Made by a program: the position numbers and the translations under genes
Notes under the pieces: model-generated
The model's database searches: none
Seen by the model: the letters and a program-made list of their open reading frames with translations, nothing else
Told to the model about the DNA's origin: nothing
Shown here: positions 53,854 to 61,783 of the stretch, one piece after another
How positions within the stretch are numbered: position 1 is the stretch's first letter
Layout of the letters: each line of letters begins with the position of its first letter
From: HB2-32-21 sp041603535
Lineage (GTDB): Bacteria; Pseudomonadota; Gammaproteobacteria; Pseudomonadales; Porticoccaceae
DNA: 64,000 bases
Direction of reading: 5' to 3'
Assembly: GCA_041603535.1 (NCBI GenBank)
Contig: JBFIEE010000004.1
Span: 1 to 64,000 of the forward strand

Positions 53854-54954
53854 ATGAAAGCAAAAGCAGCGGTATTCCGTGAAATCGGCGTAGACCTTAC
53901 TATTGAAGACGTTGATATTGATGAGCCGCAACCGCATGAAGTATTAATCCGCACGGCCGCCTGCGGGGTTTGCCATAGCGACGTCCACTTTGTTAAGGGT
54001 TCCATCGCGGGGCCTGTGCCCACCATCCCGGGACACGAACCGGCCGGCGTTGTTGAAGCGATCGGCTCAGCAGTTAAATCGGTGGCGGTCGGCGATCACG
54101 TCATTGCCTGCACGTCGATGTTCTGTGGGCAGTGCAGGCAATGTCTACAGGGCCGCCCCTATCTCTGCGTGGACAGAAGAGCATGCCAACGGAAAAAGGA
54201 CGATACGCCGCGAATTTCCATCGATGGCAAGCGCATTACCCAGTTCGCTGACCTGTCAGCCTTTTGCGAAAAAATGCTGGTCCATGAGACTGCGGTGGTC
54301 AAGATTGATAAAGACATCCCCCTGACCAGCGCGGCGCTGGTTGGTTGTGCGGTGACTACCGGCGTTGGGGCGGCACTCAATACAGCCAAAGTACAGCCTG
54401 GCTCAACCGTGGCAGTATTTGGTGTGGGCGGCATTGGCATTTCGATTATTCAGGGCGCCCGTATAGCGGGTGCGAGACAAATTATTGCGGTAGATGTCGT
54501 GCCAGCAAAGCTTGAAACTGCCCGTAAATTTGGTGCGACTCATACCATTCTTGGCGGCGACAACAGCCCGGATGGCGACCCGGTAAAGGCGATCAAAAAG
54601 CTCAGCGCGGGCGGTGTCGATTACGCCTTTGACGCGGTTGGTATGACACAGTTATCCCGGCAGTGCTTTTATGCCCTGGCGCCCCGCGGGCTGGCCGTGA
54701 TCGTTGGCGCTATCCCTACCGGGCAGACGTTTGAGGTCGACCCCGGGCACTTCTATCTCGAGAAATCAATTATGGGCTGTTTTATGGGCTCCAATCGGTT
54801 TCATATTGACGCGCTAACTTACTTCGATTTTTACAAACAGGGTCGGCTTGATTTGGATTCCATGGTGACAGACCGCTTTGGCCTGGGCGATATCAATACC
54901 GCCTTCGGTCTGCTGGAAGGCGGAGAAATTACGCGGGCCGTTATTACATTCTAA
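53854..54954 (+). CDS. Zinc-dependent alcohol dehydrogenase, class III-like
   Basis: The 366-residue medium-chain dehydrogenase has catalytic-zinc residues Cys37 (in CGVCHSD) and His61 (in GHE). A structural zinc site is formed by Cys91, 94, 97 and 105. The NAD-binding loop GVGGIG and following Asp favour NAD(H). It resembles the family of formaldehyde/long-chain alcohol dehydrogenases used with various alcohols. AGGGGA precedes the ATG. It appears monocistronic and is followed by a large inverted repeat. Confidence 0.92.
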   Translation: MKAKAAVFREIGVDLTIEDVDIDEPQPHEVLIRTAACGVCHSDVHFVKGSIAGPVPTIPGHEPAGVVEAIGSAVKSVAVGDHVIACTSMFCGQCRQCLQGRPYLCVDRRACQRKKDDTPRISIDGKRITQFADLSAFCEKMLVHETAVVKIDKDIPLTSAALVGCAVTTGVGAALNTAKVQPGSTVAVFGVGGIGISIIQGARIAGARQIIAVDVVPAKLETARKFGATHTILGGDNSPDGDPVKAIKKLSAGGVDYAFDAVGMTQLSRQCFYALAPRGLAVIVGAIPTGQTFEVDPGHFYLEKSIMGCFMGSNRFHIDALTYFDFYKQGRLDLDSMVTDRFGLGDINTAFGLLEGGEITRAVITF

Positions 54955-54969
54955 AGTAGACGCTGCTTT

Positions 54970-55047
54970 ATCGACGACAGGTATCAGGCGCTGACCATCA
55001 GGTGGCGGGACTTGTGTGAAAACGGGTCCTGATACCTGGTGGTCGAT
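54970..55047. repeat. Large inverted repeat between convergent genes
   Basis: About 19 bp at 54970-54988 pair with 55028-55047, with an 11-bp perfect core (54978-54988 with 55028-55038) and a 39-nt loop. It lies between the alcohol dehydrogenase and the convergent Rieske gene. It has no T-run. Confidence 0.7.
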
Positions 55048-55186
55048 CCGATTCCTCTCACGCAAGCTTGCTGTTTTTATGCAAAAAATAAAGCGCATTG
55101 GTCGTTGGCGGTTAGGCATCTGCCTGGCTCGCCTCAATGGCTAATTCGTGGCAGTCGGTTTTGTTGAAGGGCGTAAAAACAGGGCG

Positions 55187-55516
55187 TTAGGGCTGTAAGT
55201 AGACCTGCCCCTTTTCGATGGTATGCGCGACCGGACTCAGCCTTGAGCCCGTGCAGGGGCCAGCAAAGCAGCTGCCTGTGGAGATGTCGAACAGCGCGCC
55301 ATGCGCCGAACACATTATGTATTCCCGGTTGCGATCTAGGAATTTGTCGGGCGTCCAGTTCAGTTCGAAACCGGCGTGGGGGCAGATGTTGCGGTACAGA
55401 TAAACTTCGCTGCCCTTGCGGACAGCGAAGATAGCAGTGTGTTTATCATCAAGCGTAAAACCCTTGCTGCCGCCGTCCGGTATGTCGTCAACCGCGCACA
55501 GGGCTTGCTCGCTCAA
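55187..55516 (-). CDS. Rieske [2Fe-2S] ferredoxin-like protein
   Basis: The 109-residue protein is a single Rieske domain with ligands Cys45 and His47 (CPHAG) and Cys69 and His72 (CSAHGA), separated by a slightly long loop. Such small proteins act as electron carriers for oxygenases or as nitrite reductase small subunit-like partners. The start is a TTG one base after the htpX stop; upstream frames run inside htpX. There is no oxygenase gene nearby, so the partner is unknown. Confidence 0.86.
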   Translation of the reverse strand: MSEQALCAVDDIPDGGSKGFTLDDKHTAIFAVRKGSEVYLYRNICPHAGFELNWTPDKFLDRNREYIMCSAHGALFDISTGSCFAGPCTGSRLSPVAHTIEKGQVYLQP

Positions 55517-55517
55517 A

Positions 55518-56408
55518 TTACACGCCCCGGCGCAGCGCTTCGATACGCTGCTCGAGCGGCGGGTGTGACATAAACAGTTTACTGGCGTGTTCCTTCCAGC
55601 CACTGGATATACCCAGTGCCGTCATGGTGTCGGGCATTTCATTGGGGACATGGGCCTGGGACTCCGCCTGCAGGCGGCGCAACGCACCGACCATACCGCT
55701 CCGGCTGGCCAGGTGGGCACCCGCAGCATCAGCGCGGTACTCTCGCCAGCGCGAGAAAGCCATGACAATCGTCGAGGCGAGGATACCCAGCACAACCTGC
55801 AGGACCATAACAATGACGAAATAACCGATACCGGGTCGATCATTTTTGAAGATCGCCTTGTCGATGATGGAGCCAAGAATGCGGGCAAAGAACAACACGA
55901 AAGTGTTTACCACGCCCTGAATTAACGTCAGCGTCACCATGTCGCCATTGGCGACGTGACCGATTTCGTGGGCCAGCACGGCCTTTGCTTCTTCGCGGTC
56001 AAAACGCTCAAGTAAGCCTGCGCTAACAGCCACCAGCGCCTTGTTTTTGTTCCAGCCGGTGGCGAAAGCATTGGATTGCTGGGCGGGGAAGATGCCCACT
56101 TCAGGCATGCCGATGTCGGCCTTACGGGCGAGTTCGGTGACGGTATTAACCAGCCAGCGCTCCTGTTCATTGGCGGGCTGGTCAATGATATGAGTGCGGG
56201 TACTCATCTTCGCCATCGTCTTCGATAGCAGCAGCGAGATGAAGGAACCTGCGAAGCCAAAAAAGCCGCACATAATCAGCAGTGACGTGGTGTCGGACTG
56301 GATACCCTGGGCGGCCAGAAACTGATTGAGACCAAGTACCTGAAAGACCAGTGAAAACAACACCAGCACGGCAACGTTTGTTGCTAAAAACAACCCGATA
56401 CGTAACAC
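55518..56408 (-). CDS. htpX: Membrane metalloprotease HtpX
   Basis: HtpX is an inner-membrane zinc protease of the envelope stress response that degrades damaged membrane proteins. The 296-residue protein has two N-terminal membrane helices, the HEIGH zinc motif (147-151), two further helices and the third ligand Glu in REYRADAAGA. The GTG at 56408 is the start: it gives the MLRIGLFLATN N-terminus of the family and follows a perfect AGGAGG site. A longer frame upstream is not supported. Confidence 0.95.
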   Translation of the reverse strand: MLRIGLFLATNVAVLVLFSLVFQVLGLNQFLAAQGIQSDTTSLLIMCGFFGFAGSFISLLLSKTMAKMSTRTHIIDQPANEQERWLVNTVTELARKADIGMPEVGIFPAQQSNAFATGWNKNKALVAVSAGLLERFDREEAKAVLAHEIGHVANGDMVTLTLIQGVVNTFVLFFARILGSIIDKAIFKNDRPGIGYFVIVMVLQVVLGILASTIVMAFSRWREYRADAAGAHLASRSGMVGALRRLQAESQAHVPNEMPDTMTALGISSGWKEHASKLFMSHPPLEQRIEALRRGV

Positions 56409-56488
56409 CTGAACCTCCTCCGTCGTGGAGTTTGCTATGGACTGCCTATAAGATGCGTACAGATTGTAAAAATTCAATGGCAGCGATT

Positions 56489-57403
56489 ATGACACACGGC
56501 GCAGACTCTCAGAAAAGTATCTTTTACGCGCTGGCGGCAAACGGGTCGATCGCGGTAGCCAAGGGCGTCGCCGCCTGGATCACCGGCTCAGGCGCTATGC
56601 TCGCAGAGGCGATCCACTCTGTTGCCGACTGTTCCAACCAGTTTTTGTTATTGCTGGGGCTGAAGCGAGCGAAGCGCCCGCCGTCCCCCGATTACCCCCT
56701 TGGCTACGGCAAGGAAATCTATTTCTGGTCTTTTCTGGTGGCCATTTTGCTGTTTGCCATGGGCGGCCTGTTTTCAGTTTATGAAGGTTGGCACAAGCTC
56801 CATGATCCGGAGCCGCTTAAATCCCCCTGGATAGCGATTGGCGTACTGGTGTTCGCTGTGCTTGCGGAAGGCCTGTCCTTGTTGGGCTGCATTCGCGAAA
56901 TAAATAAAATCAGGCCAGCAGATCAGGGTCTGTGGCGCTGGTTTCGCGACACCCGCGAAAGTGATTTGATGGTGGTATTTGGGGAGGATATTGCGGCGCT
57001 GTTAGGATTGATTTTTGCGCTGCTGGCGCTGCTGGCGGCGATATTTACGGGCAATCCAATGTACGATGCCCTGGGTAGCATCGCCATTGGTGTGCTGCTT
57101 ATTGTTATCGCCGTGCTTATCGGTGTTGAGGTCAAGGCGCTGTTGGTGGGGCAGGGTGTAGAGGCCCACGTCAAAGAAAAAATGGTTCAATGGCTTAATA
57201 GCCGCGTGGAGGTTGATAAGGTATTCAATGTGCTGACGTTGCGCATGGGCAATGACGTATTGGTAGCGGTAAAAGCTGCTATGGTGGAGCGCGATGGCAG
57301 CGCAGCGGAGTTGGTGGCACAAATAAACACTGTTGAAACGGGGTTCAAAGCACAGTTTCCCAATGTGCAGTGGCTATTTTTTGAGCCGGATAGTGAAGAT
57401 TAA
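56489..57403 (+). CDS. Cation diffusion facilitator-like transporter
   Basis: The 304-residue protein has the cation-efflux fold: six membrane helices, an N-terminal region with MLAEAIHSVADCSNQFLLLLG that contains the His/Asp metal site, and a C-terminal cytoplasmic domain. The later metal residue in GEDIAAL also fits. It is of the short divergent group often named cation transporter without known metal. Starts at 56477 and 56489 are both possible; the second matches family N-termini. It is divergent from htpX. Confidence 0.88.
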   Translation: MTHGADSQKSIFYALAANGSIAVAKGVAAWITGSGAMLAEAIHSVADCSNQFLLLLGLKRAKRPPSPDYPLGYGKEIYFWSFLVAILLFAMGGLFSVYEGWHKLHDPEPLKSPWIAIGVLVFAVLAEGLSLLGCIREINKIRPADQGLWRWFRDTRESDLMVVFGEDIAALLGLIFALLALLAAIFTGNPMYDALGSIAIGVLLIVIAVLIGVEVKALLVGQGVEAHVKEKMVQWLNSRVEVDKVFNVLTLRMGNDVLVAVKAAMVERDGSAAELVAQINTVETGFKAQFPNVQWLFFEPDSED

Positions 57404-57418
57404 TCGGGGAACCAGACT

Positions 57419-57904
57419 ATGCAGAAAGTGCGAACAGCAAGAATAGCGCCGTGGTTTATGCTTATGCTGTTGACCAGTTGCGCCGTGTTTAATCCCGCGC
57501 GTCAGCAACCTGAGGTTCGCCTGACCAGTATCCAGCCATTGCCGCGTGTGGGGCTGGAACAGCGGTTTTTAATCGGCCTGAACATTGTCAATCCCAACAG
57601 TGGCGATCTGAATATTGCTGGTATGTCCTACGCCCTGTGGTTGAATGGCCACAAGGTCGCGTCCGGAGTATCTGGCGAGATGGTGGCCATTCCTGGTTAC
57701 AGCGAATCGCGGGTGCTGCTCGAAGCTGGCACCAACCTGATCAGCGGTTTACGCGTTGTCACGGAATTGCTGCGACAGCCGCAACCAACGGTCGACTACC
57801 AGCTCGAGACCAGTCTGCGTACATCGTGGTGGCCAGTGCCCGTGGTTCTCACGGAGGGTGGCAGCATAAAAATGAGCGATTACGGCGTGACTGGCGGCAG
57901 GTGA
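57419..57904 (+). CDS. LEA14/WHy-domain lipoprotein
   Basis: The 161-residue protein has a lipoprotein signal with the lipobox LLTSC (lipidated Cys21) and one LEA type-2/WHy domain (about 32-155) with FLIGLNIVNPNSGDLNIAGMSYALWLNG. LEA-like domains are linked to desiccation and stress in plants; bacterial function is unknown. It lies 15 bp after the cation-efflux gene and 7 bp before slyX, so these three probably form an operon. Confidence 0.88.
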   Translation: MQKVRTARIAPWFMLMLLTSCAVFNPARQQPEVRLTSIQPLPRVGLEQRFLIGLNIVNPNSGDLNIAGMSYALWLNGHKVASGVSGEMVAIPGYSESRVLLEAGTNLISGLRVVTELLRQPQPTVDYQLETSLRTSWWPVPVVLTEGGSIKMSDYGVTGGR

Positions 57905-57911
57905 ATCGGCG

Positions 57912-58118
57912 ATGAGTGATCAGCGGTTAACCGAGCTTGAAATTAAAATTGCTTATCAGGAAGACATGCTCAAAGCACTTAATGATGTGCTATATCAGCA
58001 GCAAAATCGCATTGATAGCCTGGAGGCATCGTTGCTGCGTTGCCAGGTGCAAATTGACAGTGTGCGAAGCGGGTCATTGGAGCATTCGATTACTGATGAA
58101 AAACCGCCTCACTATTAA
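57912..58118 (+). CDS. slyX: SlyX family protein
   Basis: The 68-residue protein is a short coiled coil with the SlyX pattern (LTELEIKIAYQEDMLKALNDVLYQQQNRIDSLE) and the C-terminal PPHY ending. The role is unknown. It lies at the end of the operon with the LEA14-like lipoprotein. Confidence 0.92.
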   Translation: MSDQRLTELEIKIAYQEDMLKALNDVLYQQQNRIDSLEASLLRCQVQIDSVRSGSLEHSITDEKPPHY

Positions 58119-58487
58119 TCGCTCTGGCGGCGATTGAGCTGGATGTAGGTGTTGAATGGTCGTCTGGTCGTTAGCTAAGCGCAAGTTGTCCTTAGGCGCA
58201 GTTGCGCCGTGGCAGTAGAGCTAATAGTTACTCGAAGATCCTCGGTGACGGTGTGAAAAATCTGCCGCGTTCCTCAGCGTTTGATCACGACGAATTTGTT
58301 TGTGGGATTGTTGATTCGGAGTCGGCGCACATATTCCTGGGCGTCGTCGCAGAAAACGAATTACGCGAGCAGTTTTTTGCTTGCCTGAGAGATGTAATTA
58401 GGTTTTTAGCAAGGCCCTGAAAGATAACGGCCGTGGGGATTGTCAGAAAAATGCAACTCAGAAAAACTCAATCATCCTTGCGACGAC
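58119..58487. other. Intergenic region with an uncertain small frame
   Basis: A 72-codon plus-strand frame at 58202-58420 ends close to the next gene. It has no recognisable domain and no clear ribosome-binding site. I treat it as unproven. Confidence 0.35.
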
Positions 58488-59159
58488 ATGAACGCTGAAC
58501 TGTTGACCGGTCGGACGGAGACACACGTGGCAGAGGTTTTCCCGGGACACTTTCTGCATCAGAACGTTGTTGGCCCGTACCGAGCGCTGGTTGATCTGGC
58601 CCGTCACGCTGGTCTGGATTTACGTCTGGCCAGTGGTTTTCGTTCATTTAATCGACAGCTAGCTATTTGGAATGCAAAAGCCTGCGGCGAGCGACCGGTG
58701 CTCGGGTGCGATGGGCAGCCGTTGGCGATGGCTCGGCTCGGCGACTTTGACAAGGTCTGCGCCATTTTGCGTTGGTCAGCATTACCCGGCGCGTCACGTC
58801 ATCACTGGGGGACGGATGTCGATATCTGGGATGCGGCCGCGGTGGATTCGACTTATCAGCTACAGCTGGTGTCAGAAGAATATGCAGAGGGTGGTGTGTT
58901 TTATGGTTTGACCCGCTGGCTGGATGAAACAATGGTGCGTGGGGCCACCGCATTTTATCGGCCTTACGACGCGAATCACGGCGGCGTGGCGCCGGAGCCA
59001 TGGCATTTGAGTCATCGTCCTACAGCTGAAGGGTTTGAACGAGTCATGACTCAAACGGTGTTATGTGAAGCGCTTGCCCAGACTGATATCCTGCTCAAAC
59101 AGACACTACTGGATAATTTTGACGAAATTTATCAGCGCTTTGTAATGTGCTGGCATTGA
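58488..59159 (+). CDS. M15-family D,D-carboxypeptidase-like protein
   Basis: The 223-residue protein has the M15/VanY zinc-peptidase signature: SGFRSF, then SRHHWGTDVDIW (SxHxxGxAxD-type, with His and Asp ligands) and EPWHLSH (catalytic Glu and third His ligand). It should cleave D-Ala-D-Ala in peptidoglycan precursors. No signal peptide is visible, which is unusual for an enzyme acting on the wall, so export or a cytoplasmic substrate remains open. A TTG at 58440 with a nearby GGGG would add 16 residues. Confidence 0.88.
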   Translation: MNAELLTGRTETHVAEVFPGHFLHQNVVGPYRALVDLARHAGLDLRLASGFRSFNRQLAIWNAKACGERPVLGCDGQPLAMARLGDFDKVCAILRWSALPGASRHHWGTDVDIWDAAAVDSTYQLQLVSEEYAEGGVFYGLTRWLDETMVRGATAFYRPYDANHGGVAPEPWHLSHRPTAEGFERVMTQTVLCEALAQTDILLKQTLLDNFDEIYQRFVMCWH

Positions 59160-59368
59160 ATCCGTGGCGGTAATCGGCGATATTCACAACATGACATGGT
59201 GACAACGGTTGCCTGATCGTGCGACTAAGCATCAATTTGTTAGCCGTATGACGTGCTGAGCGCGAAGTGGTCAATAATCAGGTCTTCAGCAAAAACACGT
59301 CAGACGGGCAGGCAAGTCCCGAGCGAGCACCAGGCTAACAGGCACCAGGCACCAGGCTAAAGAGTCCG
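59160..59368. other. cysE upstream region with short direct repeats
   Basis: Copies of a GCACCAGGCTAA-like unit occur two to three times within 59327-59362, just before the cysE start. No gene is seen. Confidence 0.5.
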
Positions 59369-60169
59369 ATGAAAGAAACACCCGATCAATTGTGGATCGA
59401 TATTATTGCTGAAGCGAGAGCCTTCTCCCGGGAAGAACCTGTATTGGGTAGCTTTTTTCATGCGGCAATATTAAGCCACGACTCACTCGAGTCCGCGCTT
59501 GCCTATACCCTCGCAGAAATTCTCGGCAATGCCACGGTTTCAAAATTAGCCGTTAGTCGGGTTATTACTCAGGCCCTGGCGGCGGACGAAAATATTGCCA
59601 AAAAGATGCGTATGGATATCGTTGCCTACCGGGAACGGGATCCGGCCTGCGAGTATTATTCGATGCCACTGCTTTATTTCAAAGGGTTTCACGCCCTCCA
59701 GGTACATCGCATCGCCCATTATTTATGGCAGCATAACCGACAGGCGGTGGCGCTGCATTTACAGAGCCTTTGTTCAGAGATATTTGGCGTTGATATTCAT
59801 CCGGGCGCTCAAATTGGTGGCGGCATCATGATTGATCACGCCACCGCAGTCGTCGTTGGCGAAACCGCAGTTATCGAAGATAACGTGTCCATGCTCCATT
59901 CAGTGACACTGGGTGGGACCGGGAATGTGTCCGGAGACCGCCATCCCAAGATTCGTACCGGGGTGTTGATCTCTGCTGGCGCCAAGGTGTTGGGTAATAT
60001 TGAAGTGGGCGAGGGCGCCAAGATTGGCGCGGGTAGCCTGGTGCTGGAGGCCGTAGCAGCCCACACCACTGTGGTCGGCGTGCCAGCGCGCATGGTTGGG
60101 GTGCCCAGAGAGATATCGCCAGCCCGGGAGATGGACCAACAGATCAACGGCAATGGAGCAGTGTCTTGA
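59369..60169 (+). CDS. cysE: Serine O-acetyltransferase
   Basis: CysE makes O-acetylserine, the carbon skeleton for cysteine. The 266-residue protein matches the long enterobacterial form: a helical N-terminal domain (about 1-140) and a left-handed beta-helix of hexapeptide repeats (about 145-250) with the active-site DIHPGAQIGGGIMIDHATAVVVGET region, and a C-terminal tail involved in cysteine feedback. The last base pair of its stop overlaps the TTG start of dgkA. Confidence 0.95.
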   Translation: MKETPDQLWIDIIAEARAFSREEPVLGSFFHAAILSHDSLESALAYTLAEILGNATVSKLAVSRVITQALAADENIAKKMRMDIVAYRERDPACEYYSMPLLYFKGFHALQVHRIAHYLWQHNRQAVALHLQSLCSEIFGVDIHPGAQIGGGIMIDHATAVVVGETAVIEDNVSMLHSVTLGGTGNVSGDRHPKIRTGVLISAGAKVLGNIEVGEGAKIGAGSLVLEAVAAHTTVVGVPARMVGVPREISPAREMDQQINGNGAVS

Positions 60170-60603
60170 GTCGATCCCCTGACGGCACCCCGCCAGAGGT
60201 TTCGCCAGCGCATGGCACCCCAGCGACAGGTTCCGTGACGGGTTTGCTGTATAGACGTTTTGTCTGTGCGGCCCGGTATTCCTGGCTGGGTCTTACTGCC
60301 TGCTTCCGCCATGAAGAAGCATTTCGTTTTGAGCTGTTCCTGGGGGTGATACTGTTGCCCCTGGCATTTCTGATCGCGGAAACGTTGACAGATCTGAGTC
60401 TGCTGCTGGGTTCCATGCTGATCGTACTGATTACCGAATTACTCAATTCAGCTGTCGAAGCCGTGGTTGACCTGATCGGTCCCGAGCGCTCCGAACTGGC
60501 GGGGCGCGCCAAAGATCAGGGTTCCGCCGCCGTATTATTGAGTATGGCCGTGTTTCTGTTGATATGGGGCGCGGTGATAGGGCAACGCTGGTTTGGCGCT
60601 TGA
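60166..60603 (+). CDS. dgkA: Diacylglycerol kinase
   Basis: DgkA phosphorylates diacylglycerol for recycling into phospholipid. The 145-residue protein has a 25-residue extra N-terminus, then the family core: an amphipathic helix (YSWLGLTACFRHEEAFRFE), three membrane helices and the catalytic ITELLNSAVEAVVDLIGPE and GRAKDQGSAAV motifs. It begins with TTG inside the cysE stop (TTGA), with GGAG eight bases upstream. Confidence 0.95.
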   Translation: MSRSPDGTPPEVSPAHGTPATGSVTGLLYRRFVCAARYSWLGLTACFRHEEAFRFELFLGVILLPLAFLIAETLTDLSLLLGSMLIVLITELLNSAVEAVVDLIGPERSELAGRAKDQGSAAVLLSMAVFLLIWGAVIGQRWFGA

Positions 60604-60783
60604 TATCCCGAGCGCCAGGGCAGGGGCGTTCAGGCTAATTGTGCTGGCGGTCTTTTACGGTCATGTTTTATGGCCAGATTCACAACAGGGCTGTAATGTT
60701 GAATATGCCAACTAGCTACTCGAATTATCATCATTTATAGCCAATAATTAGAAGTGTCGAGGCTTGATCAGAGGCATGTTGAT

Positions 60784-61407
60784 ATGGACGATCAGTTAAT
60801 AGACGTATTTTTTCGTGGCGATATTGTGCCGGGCGAAAATATTATGGGGGTGCGCGAGCGCTTAAAAAAACTGTTCAATGCAGACGACAAACAATTGCAA
60901 CAACTGTTCTCCGGGCGTCCCGTTGTGATTCGCCGTAATCTTGATGGCCCCGCGGCAGAGCTATATAAAGAATCTATGCTAAAAGCCGGTGCGCTGGTCG
61001 AGTTGCGGCCAGCAAAGGTCGCCGCCGACTCAGCGGGTGCAGGTGCAGAGCCTGATGCTGCCAGAGCGGAAGCGCAGGTCACTCAGGGGACCGCGTCGGG
61101 TAGCAATAGCGCGCCTGAACGCGCTTCCGAGCGTGCGGCTGCTGACGCCGGTGGCGCGCATCCCCCAGGCCAGCGACCGCCCAGTGAATCTGGCTCAGCC
61201 CCCGGCGATTTCTCTCTCGCCCCCGTGGGTGCGGATGTACTCAATGAAAACGAGCGGCCCAGAGTGGTCCCCGTCGAAGTAGACATCAGCGCGCTGGCCA
61301 TTGAGCCGATGGAAGGCGATTTATTAAAAAGTGATGAAAAACGGCACGTCGAAGCCGTAGAAATCGATGTATCCCACCTGAGTGTTGAAGACCTGCCACC
61401 CCAGTAA
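60784..61407 (+). CDS. Hypothetical protein with small N-terminal alpha/beta domain
   Basis: I recognise only the N-terminal segment (about 1-80), which resembles a small domain found alone or joined to membrane domains in gammaproteobacteria. Its pattern is F-x-G-x-I-x-P-G then R-x-x-L-x-x-L-F, LFSGRPVVIRRNLD, then Y-x-x-x-x-x-x-A-G-A. The rest is Ala/Gly/Pro-rich and acidic, with the phrase VEVDISxLxxE repeated twice (about 165 and 195). There is no signal peptide. An AGAGG site fits the ATG at 60784. Function unknown. Confidence 0.7.
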   Translation: MDDQLIDVFFRGDIVPGENIMGVRERLKKLFNADDKQLQQLFSGRPVVIRRNLDGPAAELYKESMLKAGALVELRPAKVAADSAGAGAEPDAARAEAQVTQGTASGSNSAPERASERAAADAGGAHPPGQRPPSESGSAPGDFSLAPVGADVLNENERPRVVPVEVDISALAIEPMEGDLLKSDEKRHVEAVEIDVSHLSVEDLPPQ

Positions 61408-61783
61408 ACCTCCGGTCACTCCCTGGTGGCCCGGTAGTACTTTTGTTACATCGGTAGCTCGGTAGCTAGCTCGGTAACTCGGTAGATAGTAAGCTGAAGC
61501 CCGTAGTAATCGCTGCCGATGCCCTGTCGTTTGCCGTGGGCATGGGTGGCGGGTCAAGTGTCGCTGCCGCGGTGTCAACCTTCTTTCTCCGAAGACCTTC
61601 ATCATCTTCCTCGAATACCTGCCAGGTGTAGCTGTTGGGTCAGGATACTGCAGGAACGATAGCCATAATCTGTAGTAGAACTACCTTTACCAAAAAAAGT
61701 CTCAATTTAGGTTGCCTGAGGTTTAAACTAGGGCCGATGACGCAGTGGTTTTTTCCTGATTAAACGACGTGTAAAGGTGTGCC
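61408..61783. other. Intergenic region with a CTCGGTAG-like repeat
   Basis: Imperfect copies of CTCGGTAG occur at about 61450-61488. The rest has no recognisable gene; the promoter of the next gene is expected in its right part. Confidence 0.45.

Noticed and set aside
58202..58420. Plus-strand 72-codon frame before the M15 peptidase
   Set aside because: No recognisable domain and no Shine-Dalgarno. It could be a small gene, but nothing in the sequence supports that.
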